NCBI GenBank assembly: GCA_013360465.1
Contig: JABWBO010000034.1
Coordinates: 1 to 57,310 of the forward strand
DNA: 57,310 nucleotides
Reading direction: 5' to 3'
Source: Anaerolineae bacterium
GTDB lineage: Bacteria > Chloroflexota > Anaerolineae > Aggregatilineales > Phototrophicaceae
The notes beneath the pieces are model-generated. The model did not search any database. It saw only the letters and a program-made list of their open reading frames with translations, and had not been told where the DNA came from. The translations under genes were made by a program, and so were the position numbers. This document shows, in pieces, positions 26,024 to 34,120 of the stretch; positions within the stretch are counted from its first letter, which is position 1, and every line of letters starts with the position of its first letter.

Positions 26024-27289
26024 CTACCCCAGCCACGCCATCCAGGCGGCGAAACGCGCTTCCAACCGCGCCGCTTCCGCCAGCCCGTCGAGTCCCGCCT
26101 GTGCCCGCCCGGCGAGCTGGTTTTCATAGGCGGTGATGCGCTGCGCCATCGCCCTTTGCAGCAGCTGACTGGGCGTGAAGGCGCAGTCTGGCACGACGAT
26201 CTGGCTGATGTTGCCCTGCACTGCCTGCATGTTGCCGATTAGTTCGCGCACCGTGCTGGCGGGCAGGTTGACCACGTCCACCTGGGCGGCGTATTCCTTG
26301 AGCGCCCGGAACTGCGGTTCGACGGCTTGCAGCCAGCCCGCCGCGCCGCACGCCGCGCCGCTGCCCCGCGCCAGATTCTCCGAGATCGGCGATTCCGCTT
26401 CTTCGACGATGCGAATCTCCCACAGCGCTGCCGTCATGGCGGCGCGCGCCCCGGTCAGCGCCTCTTCCGCCTGGAACAGCACCTCCGGGTCGGTCCCCGG
26501 CGCGCCGACCAGGGCGCGCCCCCAGACCATCGTGGCGTCGAACAGGCTCAGCAGCGCGGCGCGCGTGCCGGCGATGCACGCTTCCGCCAGGCTGGGGATC
26601 GCCACGGCGCCGGAATACTCGCGGCGCAGGCGCAGCCGTTCGAGCAGCGCATTGAGGTTATCCTCAGCAAGGACTGCGTCTGGGGTCAGCGCCGTGAAGG
26701 TGTCGTAATTGTCCTGCTGAAGCGCCCACCATGTCTGAATGTCGTCGGAGCGGCATTCGGGGACCGGCGTAGCGCTCGGCTCGACGGTCGGCGCGGCGGC
26801 GATCACCGTCGGCTGTTCGCCGTTCAGGGCGGTCTCTGTATCGGCGGCGGAGGAGGGGGCGGGTGTGGGCAGCTCGGCGCTGGCGGTCGGCGGTTGGGTC
26901 GGCGCGACCGCCGAAAGCCCGGCGGCGGCGAGCGAGAAGCTGACAGGACCGCCTTCGAGGATGCCCAGCGCCCGCGCGCCGATCACCAGCGCGCCGCCGA
27001 TCGCCAGGAAGAAGACGGCGAACAGCAGCCCATTGAGCAGGGCGCCGATCAGGGCACCGATCAGCCCACCGAGATCAACGCCGCCGCCTGCCCCAGAACC
27101 CCGGCGGCGCGGACGTTCGATCTCGTCCAGCAGCTCAGCGCTTTCGGCTTCATCCTCGTAGGAGCGCAGGATGTCCATGTCGCCTTCACCCCGGTCGCGC
27201 GCCGCCGGGCTGTCGCCGAAGGCATCTTCTTCGATCGGATCCCTGAACGGACCCAGATCGTCATCTTGAGCATCGCGTCGTCTGTTCAT
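26024..27289 (-). CDS. membrane-anchored protein with Thr/Pro-rich linker and extracytoplasmic domain
   Basis: 421 residues. An acidic and basic cytoplasmic segment of about 75 residues is followed by one or two membrane helices (LIGALIGALLNGLLFAVFFL then GGALVIGARALGI, about 75-110). A low-complexity linker rich in Pro, Thr, Ala and Ser (about 120-185) leads to an extracytoplasmic helical domain of about 240 residues. No known motif is recognised. The ATG at 27289 overlaps the stop of the CPBP protease gene in an ATGA, so the two are translated together; the open frame continues upstream through the protease gene but that part is out of phase with it and is not coding. A link to the protease as substrate or partner is inference. 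Confidence 0.8.
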   Translation of the reverse strand: MNRRRDAQDDDLGPFRDPIEEDAFGDSPAARDRGEGDMDILRSYEDEAESAELLDEIERPRRRGSGAGGGVDLGGLIGALIGALLNGLLFAVFFLAIGGALVIGARALGILEGGPVSFSLAAAGLSAVAPTQPPTASAELPTPAPSSAADTETALNGEQPTVIAAAPTVEPSATPVPECRSDDIQTWWALQQDNYDTFTALTPDAVLAEDNLNALLERLRLRREYSGAVAIPSLAEACIAGTRAALLSLFDATMVWGRALVGAPGTDPEVLFQAEEALTGARAAMTAALWEIRIVEEAESPISENLARGSGAACGAAGWLQAVEPQFRALKEYAAQVDVVNLPASTVRELIGNMQAVQGNISQIVVPDCAFTPSQLLQRAMAQRITAYENQLAGRAQAGLDGLAEAARLEARFAAWMAWLG

Positions 27290-28164
27290 CCAAAATCCTC
27301 TGACACTTGCCAGTTTGTCGCCGCCCGGCGCAGCTTCAGCCGCCGACGGCTTTCCCGGTACACCGGCGCTCCATAAGCCGCCGCTATTACCAGCAGGTAG
27401 ATCAGGATCGATGCGCCTTCGACTTCCAGGGCGGGCGTGGTGCGAAAGAGCGTCGTCGGGGCGTTGCCGAGCGCATGGATGCCCACCCCCAGGAAGAGAT
27501 TGTCCGTCTTGATGTAGATGAGCGTGAACAGCACGCCGACCGCCGTCAGGGTGAGCAGATCGAGGGCGATGGCGTCGCGCGGCATGCCCAGGTAGAGGCG
27601 ATTGGGGATGTGCGCCAGCGCGAACAACCCCTGTGAGAGCGCCAGCGCCGCGCCGATGCGCACCCGCCGCCGATCTGCCAGACGTTTCAGGCGCAGGAAA
27701 AACTGAGGGAACAGGAAGCCGCGATAGGCGATCTCCTCGAAGAGCGCATTGCCGCAGAGCTGCGCGACCAGCGCCCCGATCAGCATGTATGCCCCGGCGC
27801 TGTTCCAGACGGGGGCGACTTCGACCACGCCGTAGGTGAGCAGCCCCGCCAAGGCGTGTACCGTCTGCGCCGCCAGCCATAAGCCGACGGTCAGCGCGAC
27901 GGCGGTGGGCAGGCGCGCCGGGATGATGCCGATATCCGAGAGGCGCAGATCGCCGTGACGGAGGATCAGCCATGCCACCAGCACGGTGATGAAGATCAGG
28001 TTGGTGACCAGCGAGCCGGTGACCAACCCGCCGGTCGCTGAAGCGAGCGGTTGAAACGCCCCGCCGGCGAAGAAGACGAGATTCACCACGCCCACCAGCG
28101 CGAAGTGGAGAACGATGAAGCGCAGCGGTGCGCTGTGCCGTGAGAGGCGAATCGGAGATGCCAC
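27286..28164 (-). CDS. CPBP-family intramembrane metalloprotease (CAAX prenyl protease-like)
   Basis: 292 residues with about seven membrane helices. The three motifs of the CPBP (Abi) family are present: EEIAYRG near 142, FALAHIPN near 182 and HALGN near 230. These supply the glutamates, histidines and asparagine around the metal in the membrane. Bacterial members cleave or process membrane proteins and peptides; some confer bacteriocin immunity, and the substrate here is unknown. The start is GTG with AAGGA 6 bases upstream; no ATG fits better. The stop overlaps the start of the membrane-anchored protein downstream. Confidence 0.9.
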   Translation of the reverse strand: MASPIRLSRHSAPLRFIVLHFALVGVVNLVFFAGGAFQPLASATGGLVTGSLVTNLIFITVLVAWLILRHGDLRLSDIGIIPARLPTAVALTVGLWLAAQTVHALAGLLTYGVVEVAPVWNSAGAYMLIGALVAQLCGNALFEEIAYRGFLFPQFFLRLKRLADRRRVRIGAALALSQGLFALAHIPNRLYLGMPRDAIALDLLTLTAVGVLFTLIYIKTDNLFLGVGIHALGNAPTTLFRTTPALEVEGASILIYLLVIAAAYGAPVYRESRRRLKLRRAATNWQVSEDFG

Positions 28165-28228
28165 GATGTCCTTGTGAAGACGCGGATCGTCATACGAATT
28201 CGCCCCTAATGGTACACGATTCTGCGGA

Positions 28229-28828
28229 CTAACGCACCGCCTCGCGCATCTGCCGCGCCGCCTCGCGCATCTGCTCCAGATGCGCGACTTCGTGCCGCAA
28301 ACCGAACAGGTAAGCCGTGACGGCGTTCATGGGACCGTGCTTTTTGGTGAAGTTCTCGCTCATTTCGCGCTGGATATGCAGCAGCGGCGCATCGGGCCAG
28401 GCGTCCAGGAATGCCAGGCGCATCCGCCGGCTTTCGGCGAGCCGCTGATCGACCTGGGCGCGGGTGGTGAAGCTGTGCCAGTCCGGTTCGTAGCGCAGGC
28501 GGGGTTCGCGGGCATAGGCGATTCCGCGCGCCAGGATGCTGCTGACCGCCGCCCATTCTTCGGCGCTGGCGGTGACGTGCAGCACGAGATGCGCCAGCGA
28601 CCAGCCCTGATGCTGTTCGCCTTCCGGGGCATGGGGATCGTCGGCGAGCGGGTCTTCAGGGATGAATGTCACGCCGGTGTCGTCCGCCTCGTCGAGGATG
28701 GCGTCGATCTCGTCGAGTACCGCTTCGGTGAAGCGGCGGAGATGGTCGGCGGTGGTGATCCCTTCGCGCGTCGCCCACTGCGTCAGAGTCATTTCGCCGC
28801 TGATAACCGGGGAAAAATCGGGCAGCAT
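28229..28828 (-). CDS. DinB-like four-helix-bundle protein
   Basis: 199 residues, soluble and mainly helical. The DinB-like fold is suggested by the pairing of GWSLAHLVLHVTASAEEW near 74-91 with GLRHEVAHLEQMRE near 176-189, which place His residues as the usual metal triad of this superfamily. Such proteins include thiol-dependent transferases (for example bacillithiol or mycothiol S-transferases) and many members of unknown role; no specific substrate can be assigned. The C terminus ends in a near repeat, EQMREAARQMREAVR. The ATG has AGAGGA about 13 bases upstream. Confidence 0.75.
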   Translation of the reverse strand: MLPDFSPVISGEMTLTQWATREGITTADHLRRFTEAVLDEIDAILDEADDTGVTFIPEDPLADDPHAPEGEQHQGWSLAHLVLHVTASAEEWAAVSSILARGIAYAREPRLRYEPDWHSFTTRAQVDQRLAESRRMRLAFLDAWPDAPLLHIQREMSENFTKKHGPMNAVTAYLFGLRHEVAHLEQMREAARQMREAVR

Positions 28829-28938
28829 GGGGGTTGGGTCCTCTCAGGTGAACAGATCAAACGGCGGAAGTTCCGCCTCTGATGATTGGACGCCGAACAC
28901 GGCGAATTCTTTCGTGAGAAGCAGCTCAGGGTGAGAAG

Positions 28939-29763
28939 CTACCGCCCCACCGATTGATCGCTGTCGAGCGTGACATCGCCGTCGCCATCGTCATCCAGGT
29001 TGGTCAGCGTCTCGCCCCGCAGCCCGGTTTCATTCAGGATGGTTTCGGCAGGACCGAGTGGTTCGCCGGCATTGCGGCGCGGTCTCAGACGGCGTGTCCA
29101 GGTGCGCTGGCGCGCCGCCGGGACGAAAAAGGTCAGCGCACAGTGCCGCTCTTCGACCTGATAGTTGAGCACGCAGTCGCTCATCTCCAGGAAGTCGCGC
29201 ACACAGGCAAGCTCGAAGGTCAGGTTTTCCATCCGCCAGTTGTCCGATTGACGGCTGAGCAAAGCGTTGAGCGAAGGCGGCGCGTCGCCGAATTTACGAT
29301 AGCGCACGCCGAGCGTCACCCCTTTGGGCGAAGGCGTCACCACCAGCCGCGCGCCCGGTCCCAGGGCGAACGCGCCGGAATAGAGCAGGATCAGCGCTTC
29401 TTGCAGCGTGTCGCGCCGCCCCCGCAGCCGCAGATCGTCATGGGCGTGGGCTTTGCGCGGCTGGCGCATCTCGACCGCCAGCCAGTCCAGCAGATCGCCC
29501 AGGCGGAAGACGCGCTGATCGCCGGGGATGGTCGGCGGGTCGCCGGCGCGGCAGCGGATCAGGCTGTTCCAGGCGGTGAATGTGTTGTGCACCCGCATGA
29601 TCTGCCGCACGGCGTGTTCCCGCCAGATCACCTGGGCGGCGGCATCGCTCTGCGCCGCCAGATTGACCGCCCCGACCGCCGCGTTAAGGTTCTCGACGAT
29701 GCGCCGGTACATAGTCATATTGATCGCCGCCAGGCGCTCCCACGCCCCAGCGCTCTCATCCAT
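28939..29763 (-). CDS. protein resembling a degenerate histidine kinase core
   Basis: 274 residues, soluble. Residues 15-105 are helical with RVHNTFTAWNSLI at about 57-69, where a dimerisation/phosphoacceptor helix pair would lie. Residues 108-215 follow the strand-helix order of an HATPase domain: EALILLYSGAFAL (position of the N box, without its Asn), ARLVVTPSPKGVTLGVRYRKFGDAPPS in place of the G1 region (two separate strands), and LTFELACVRDFLEMSD then LTFFVPA, which echo the end of a kinase domain. ATP-binding glycines are absent, so it is probably not a kinase. The last 60 residues are disordered and acidic. This assignment is by pattern only. AAGGA precedes the ATG by 10 bases. Confidence 0.55.
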   Translation of the reverse strand: MDESAGAWERLAAINMTMYRRIVENLNAAVGAVNLAAQSDAAAQVIWREHAVRQIMRVHNTFTAWNSLIRCRAGDPPTIPGDQRVFRLGDLLDWLAVEMRQPRKAHAHDDLRLRGRRDTLQEALILLYSGAFALGPGARLVVTPSPKGVTLGVRYRKFGDAPPSLNALLSRQSDNWRMENLTFELACVRDFLEMSDCVLNYQVEERHCALTFFVPAARQRTWTRRLRPRRNAGEPLGPAETILNETGLRGETLTNLDDDGDGDVTLDSDQSVGR

Positions 29764-29813
29764 ACCTCAGTCCTTTCGCTGACCCCTGCCGGGCACAGCG
29801 TTCAGCAGGCACA

Positions 29814-29850
29814 AAAACGCGCGGAGTCTGTCGCCAGCGCCGCGCGTTTT
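29814..29850. terminator. bidirectional terminator-like hairpin
   Basis: AAAACGCGCGG (29814-29824) pairs with CCGCGCGTTTT (29840-29850), an 11-base stem with a 15-base loop. The minus strand ends in five T residues, the plus strand in four, so it would end the minus-strand Cys-rich gene best. Confidence 0.6.
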
Positions 29851-29876
29851 CCCCCTGCCGAGTCCCGGCGCAGCAG

Positions 29877-30257
29877 TCAGGTCGGCGGCAGGTTCAACCC
29901 CGCGCCCACCGTCTCGCGCGCGCCGCGAATGGCGAAACGCGGATTCGACGTGGAAAACCGCCGTACCTCGTACAATGCCGTCTCAAAACTGGCGATCAAA
30001 TCGTCGTCGTCGCCTTTGTAGCGGCGCAGCGTTTGCGCCGCGCACGCCGCACAGCCGCGCATCGCCCGGTAACTGTCCGTCTCGCACGCCAGACAGCCGT
30101 TCATGCGCACCATCATCAGCATGAATGCCAGCGTCTCTTCGTGCTGTTCCGGCAGCGGCGCGACCCGATCAACCAGCGCCTGCCACTTCGGTCCGCGCAG
30201 TTTTCGAAGGGAGGGGATAACATAGTGCGGGAATAGAATCTCGTTGTTGGCATACAT
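29877..30257 (-). CDS. small Cys-motif protein of unknown function
   Basis: 126 residues. The centre holds two CxxC pairs close together: NGCLACETDSYRAMRGCAAC (about 54-73), followed by a helical segment with a run of acidic residues (KGDDDDLIASFETALYEV). The NGCxxC pattern recalls the AhpD/carboxymuconolactone decarboxylase fold, but the usual His after it is missing, and the second CxxC is not typical; a small metal-binding or redox protein is equally possible. The ATG start is preceded by GGGGA about 9 bases upstream. It is transcribed alone and ends at a terminator-like hairpin. Confidence 0.7.
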   Translation of the reverse strand: MYANNEILFPHYVIPSLRKLRGPKWQALVDRVAPLPEQHEETLAFMLMMVRMNGCLACETDSYRAMRGCAACAAQTLRRYKGDDDDLIASFETALYEVRRFSTSNPRFAIRGARETVGAGLNLPPT

Positions 30258-30382
30258 ACCATTTTCCCCGTCTCGCGCGCGAAGGGCAGGTTGATCGCCT
30301 CATCCCTGAACGTTAGCATATGATGAATGAGAACCATGACTCTATGGGACTATCGTACCAACCAGATCGCTAAGCGCGCGGC

Positions 30383-30412
30383 TCTACAAAAGAATGCAGT
30401 ACCTCGTATGAT
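30383..30412 (+). promoter_or_regulatory. weak promoter candidate for the lipoprotein operon
   Basis: TCTACA (30383-30388), an 18-base spacer and TATGAT (30407-30412) lie about 25 bases before the ATG at 30436. The -10 matches well and the -35 moderately. Confidence 0.4.
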
Positions 30413-30435
30413 CACTGTAACATGAATCGAGACGC

Positions 30436-31626
30436 ATGGAGATGAGAAAACTAATCCTGTTGTTGGTGCTGCTGGTCAGCGGCGGCGTTGGGGGGTGCAG
30501 CGGCGGCGCGGTGGTCTTCGCGCCGACTCCCGCCCCGGCGGATGTGTCGCCGGCGCGCTACACGCATCCCAGCGGCGCATTCTCGCTGAGCGTCCCTCGT
30601 CGATGGGCGCGCTTCGAGCAGAACACGACCACCCTCGCCAGCGTCAGTTTTTCGCCGCCCGGCGCAGATTCGCCGGCGCTGACGGTCTCGGCGCTGCGGC
30701 TCGACGCGGCGAGCGCGGCGCAGGATTTCGCCGCCCTGCTCGACCTCTATCAGACGCAGATTCGCCCCGATACCGGGAACTATAAAGAGGAAGCGCGCGA
30801 AGCGATGGGCGACGGCAGCTGGCGCTTCACCGGCTTGCGGGCGGGACCGGGCGGCGCGACGCTGGCGGTCAACACCTTCGTCGAACGCGCCGGTGAGGTG
30901 ATCGGCGTGATCGAGGTGCTGCTTCCCGAGTCGGCGGGCGGCGCTGCCTGGAACGACCTGCAGAACGCCATCAACACCTTCGAACTCAACGGCGAGGCGG
31001 CGCTCAACTCCGCGCCTCTGACGACCCTGACCTTCACCAAGGAGGCGGACCTGGCGATCCTGCACGTCGCCGCCTGGTCCACGCCGGGCGGGGCGTTCTA
31101 CATCACCGGCGAAGTCGCCAACTACGGGACGATCCCGGCGGCGGGGCTGCCCATCGAGGCGGTGCTGATCGGCGCGGATGGGGCGCAGGTGGCGGGGGCG
31201 GTCGATACCGTCATGGGCTACAGCATCCCGCCAGGAGGTTTTGCGCCCTTCAGCCTGCGCTTCGGCGAAGGACTGGCGGGTCGCGCTGCCGGTTACGCCC
31301 TCACGCTTGGAAAGGACTGGCAGCCGGCGTCCGACCCCGGTGCTCTTGGACAAGGGGCGCTGACCTGGACCGATCAGGCGGAGTTCGACGCCCTCAACCG
31401 GCTGGTCATTCGTGGGCGCGTCACCAACGCCGGGGCAGCGGTCGTCCGTCAGCCGCGCGCCTTGGCGACCGTCTTCGACAGCGCCGAAAATGTCATCAGC
31501 GCTGCCTGGATCGACCTGCCCGCCGCGCAGATCGTCCCCGGCGCAGCCGTCGATTTCGAGATCGTCATCGGCGAGTACGGTGGTGCGCCGGAAAACTACA
31601 TCATCACCGTTCAGGGGCTGCCCTGA
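30436..31626 (+). CDS. lipoprotein with PsbP/Mog1-like and FxLYD-like domains
   Basis: 396 residues. A lipoprotein signal (basic MEMRKL, hydrophobic LILLLVLLVS, lipobox ending GGC near residue 21) places it on the outer face of the membrane. After a Pro-rich stretch, residues 40-185 start with THPSGAFSLSVPRRW, the opening typical of PsbP/Mog1-like domains. Residues 200-396 contain two copies of an extracellular beta-sandwich of FxLYD type (ITGEVANYGTIPAAGLPIEA near 230 and VIRGRVTNAGAAVVRQPRAL near 325). Its binding partner is unknown. The stop overlaps the HAD gene start by one base (TGATG), so the three genes lipoprotein-HAD-Nudix form an operon. Confidence 0.82.
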   Translation: MEMRKLILLLVLLVSGGVGGCSGGAVVFAPTPAPADVSPARYTHPSGAFSLSVPRRWARFEQNTTTLASVSFSPPGADSPALTVSALRLDAASAAQDFAALLDLYQTQIRPDTGNYKEEAREAMGDGSWRFTGLRAGPGGATLAVNTFVERAGEVIGVIEVLLPESAGGAAWNDLQNAINTFELNGEAALNSAPLTTLTFTKEADLAILHVAAWSTPGGAFYITGEVANYGTIPAAGLPIEAVLIGADGAQVAGAVDTVMGYSIPPGGFAPFSLRFGEGLAGRAAGYALTLGKDWQPASDPGALGQGALTWTDQAEFDALNRLVIRGRVTNAGAAVVRQPRALATVFDSAENVISAAWIDLPAAQIVPGAAVDFEIVIGEYGGAPENYIITVQGLP

Positions 31627-32354
31627 TGCCGCTGACGCACGTCTTCTTCGATGTACACGATGTGCTGATCGACGGGCGTCAGCTTGCCGGATGCTACGCC
31701 GCCGGGGTCGGGCGGGTGCTGGCGGCGCGTTACGGCGGCAGCGCCGACGCCTGGGCGGAAGCCAACCGCCAGGTGTTCGCCGACTGGGACAGCTACTACA
31801 CCGATCTCAATCTGTCCGGCGACGAAGGGATGCGCGACTATTACGAAGGGATGTTTCGCACCACGCGGGCGCTCTTCCGGCTGACCGGCACGCCTGAACC
31901 GCCTTTCGACGAACTTCAGGCGCTTTCGCGCGAACTGCCGGGACAGGTCACTCAGGGCTGCCGGGCGCTCTACCCGGAGGTCCGCCCCGCGCTGGAAGGG
32001 CTGCGCGCCCTGGGGCTGACGCTCGGCGTGATCAGCAGCGCGCCGGAGGGGCAGATTCGTTCTTCGCTGGAACCGGTGCTTGACCTGTTCGACGGCTGGA
32101 TCAGCGGGGCGGACACCGCCGACCGCTTCGACAAGGACGAAGGGCGCTATGCCGCCGCCGCGCTGCGATCTGCCGCCGCGCCGGCGTCCTGTCTGATCGT
32201 CGATGACAAAGCCTTCGCCGTCGGGGCGGCGCGGCGCGCCGGATGGTTCAGCGTGCATTGTGTGCGCGCCGCCGGCGCGTCCGGCACGCCGGCGCACACC
32301 GTCGTACACGATCTGCTGGAGCTGATCCCGCTATGTCAGACCTTGATTCGCTGA
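31626..32354 (+). CDS. HAD-superfamily hydrolase with altered motif I
   Basis: 242 residues. The HAD fold is shown by motif I FFDVHDVL (nucleophile Asp9), an alpha-helical cap at about 20-105, motif II VISSAP near 140, the lysine segment FDKDEG near 170 and motif IV LIVDDKAFAVGAARRAG near 190. The usual second Asp of the DxD pair is His11 here, similar in position to the DxG seen in some haloacid dehalogenase-like subgroups. Activity as a small-molecule phosphatase or dehalogenase is likely but the missing general acid makes this uncertain. It is coupled to the lipoprotein upstream and overlaps the Nudix gene downstream by 22 bases. Confidence 0.85.
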   Translation: MPLTHVFFDVHDVLIDGRQLAGCYAAGVGRVLAARYGGSADAWAEANRQVFADWDSYYTDLNLSGDEGMRDYYEGMFRTTRALFRLTGTPEPPFDELQALSRELPGQVTQGCRALYPEVRPALEGLRALGLTLGVISSAPEGQIRSSLEPVLDLFDGWISGADTADRFDKDEGRYAAAALRSAAAPASCLIVDDKAFAVGAARRAGWFSVHCVRAAGASGTPAHTVVHDLLELIPLCQTLIR

Positions 32355-32995
32355 CGATCACGCTGGACGATGTGCGTCGGGCGCTGGCACTCGGCGAAGC
32401 CGTCGGCTTCGACCCGGTGCGGGCGCTGCTGCGTATGTCGCCCCATCCGCGCGCTGTGGAACCGCCGCCGGGAGTCGCCGCCCGGCAAGCTGCCGTGCTG
32501 CTGCTCCTCTTCCCCGGCGACGAGGGCGCGCTGCACTTTCCGCTGACGCGCCGGCAGGAGTACCCCGGCGTCCACAGCGGGCAGATCAGCCTGCCGGGTG
32601 GGCGGCAGGAGGTCGGCGAGACGTACATTCAGACGGCGCTGCGCGAAGCTGAGGAAGAGGTCGGCGTGCCGGCGTCGGATGTGCGGGTGATCGGGTCGCT
32701 GACGCCGTTCTACATCCCGCCCAGCAATTTCGAGATTCATCCCATCGTCGGCGCGATCAGCTACCGCCCTCCCTGGAACCTCCACGCCTATGAGGTGGCG
32801 GAACTCATCGAGACGCCGCTGGGCGTACTGTTCGACGAGGCGCTGAAGGGCGAAGAGATGATGCAGCGCGGCGATGCTGCCTTCCGCATTCACTTCTACC
32901 GCCTGGGCGAGGCGAAGGTCTGGGGCGCGACGGCGGCGATCCTGGGCGAATTTGAGGCGCGCCTGCGCTGGGTGCTGGGAACCGAACGCGGCTGA
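32333..32995 (+). CDS. Nudix hydrolase of the CoA pyrophosphatase type
   Basis: 220 residues. The Nudix box GGRQEVGETYIQTALREAEE followed by EVGV (about 93-116) has all conserved Gly, Glu and Arg residues. It is preceded by SGQISLP, which together with the box marks the NUDT7/NudL-like CoA pyrophosphatase subgroup that splits coenzyme A and its derivatives into phosphopantetheine and ADP. The ATG at 32333 gives the expected N terminus MSDLDSLTITLDDV; a longer in-frame start would only add Arg-rich residues that belong to another frame. It is the last gene of the operon and ends at a 12-base hairpin. Confidence 0.9.
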   Translation: MSDLDSLTITLDDVRRALALGEAVGFDPVRALLRMSPHPRAVEPPPGVAARQAAVLLLLFPGDEGALHFPLTRRQEYPGVHSGQISLPGGRQEVGETYIQTALREAEEEVGVPASDVRVIGSLTPFYIPPSNFEIHPIVGAISYRPPWNLHAYEVAELIETPLGVLFDEALKGEEMMQRGDAAFRIHFYRLGEAKVWGATAAILGEFEARLRWVLGTERG

Positions 32996-33001
32996 TCCAG
33001 A

Positions 33002-33028
33002 GACGGGCGATCCGCCGGATCGCCCGTC
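33002..33028. terminator. hairpin between convergent Nudix and prs genes
   Basis: GACGGGCGATCC (33002-33013), loop GCC and its exact complement (33017-33028) form a 12-base stem midway in the 47-base gap between two convergent genes. There is no T-run; it may act on both strands as a pause or RNA 3' end. Confidence 0.5.
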
Positions 33029-33042
33029 CTGACCTGCTGGCG

Positions 33043-34074
33043 CTATTCGTGGAACAGCTGACCGACGCTGCGCCCCTGGTTGGCGCGCAGGATCACCTCG
33101 CCGAGCAGCGGCGCAATCGACAGCACCTTCATGTTGGTCAGCGCCTTGCGCTTGCGTCGAGGGATGGGCAGGGTGTTGGTGGTGATGATCTCTTTGACCG
33201 GCAGCGCCGAAAGCGTTTCCAACGCTTTACCCACCAGGATGGCATGAGTGAAGGCGAGATAAACATCGCGCGCCCTCTCTTTGCGCACCAGATCGACGGC
33301 GGCGGCGATGGACCCGCCGGTCAGCACCTCGTCATCCACCAGCAGGACGTTCTTATCGCGCACATCGCCGATGACCGTCAGCGCTTCGGCGACCGAGTCA
33401 TTGCCGGTGCGCCGTTTTTCGATGATCGTCAGGGGCGCTTTGAGCTTTTCCGCCCAGTTGCGCGCCCGCTTGGCGTAGCCGAGATCAGTCGAAACGACCA
33501 CCAGGTTGTCGATCTTCTTCTCATCAACGTAATCGCTCAGCAGATGGAAGGCGGTCAGCGCGTCGCCGGGGATGCTGAAGAAGCCTTGAATTTGCCCGCT
33601 GTGCAGATCGACCGTCATGTAGCGGTCGGCGCCGACGACCTGGAGCATGTCGGCGATCATGCGGGCGGCGATGCCGACGCGCGGCTGATCCTTCTTATCC
33701 GACCGCCCGTAGGCGAGGTAGGGGACGACGACGGTGATGCGCGCCGCCGAGTCGCGCTTGATCGTGTCGATCAGGATCATCAGCTCAAAGATGCTCTCGT
33801 GAAGGGGCGAACACATGCTTTGAATGACGTAAACATCCTGCCCGCGCATACTCTCTTCCAGGCGGACGAAGATGTTCTCGTTGGGGAAGATGGTGCGCTT
33901 GAACTTGGCGAGATGCAGCCCCAGATGGCTGGCGATTTCCTTGCCGAGTTCGGTGCTGGCAGTGCCCGCCACCAGCATGATCTTGCCGTAATACTGTCCT
34001 CGTTTGTTGGCTTCTTCGGCGGTGAGTTCAGGGCTGAACTTCGTGCCGGGGACTTTTTCATGGACGTTGGACAT
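33043..34074 (-). CDS. prs: ribose-phosphate pyrophosphokinase
   Basis: 343 residues. It makes PRPP from ribose 5-phosphate and ATP for nucleotide, His and Trp synthesis. The catalytic and binding motifs are recognisable: FPNENIFVRLEESMRGQDV near 83, VDLHSGQIQGFF near 155, VVSTDLGYAKRARNWAEKL near 195 and the PRPP loop LLVDDEVLTGGS near 244. It is divergent: the usual RQDRK is RSDKK, and the PRPP loop lacks the second Asp of DDxxDTGGT. About 25 extra N-terminal residues precede the first strand. GGAGGT lies 10 bases before the ATG. It follows meaB by 46 bases and may share its transcript. Confidence 0.92.
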   Translation of the reverse strand: MSNVHEKVPGTKFSPELTAEEANKRGQYYGKIMLVAGTASTELGKEIASHLGLHLAKFKRTIFPNENIFVRLEESMRGQDVYVIQSMCSPLHESIFELMILIDTIKRDSAARITVVVPYLAYGRSDKKDQPRVGIAARMIADMLQVVGADRYMTVDLHSGQIQGFFSIPGDALTAFHLLSDYVDEKKIDNLVVVSTDLGYAKRARNWAEKLKAPLTIIEKRRTGNDSVAEALTVIGDVRDKNVLLVDDEVLTGGSIAAAVDLVRKERARDVYLAFTHAILVGKALETLSALPVKEIITTNTLPIPRRKRKALTNMKVLSIAPLLGEVILRANQGRSVGQLFHE

Positions 34075-34120
34075 GGGGTGAACGACCTCCAGAGCCTACC
34101 GGACGCGAAAGATCGCGCCC

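Noticed and set aside
27290-27973. An upstream extension of the membrane-anchored protein frame
   Set aside because: This part is another frame of the CPBP protease gene and is rich in Arg, Pro and His; the ATG at 27289 with ATGA overlap is a better start.
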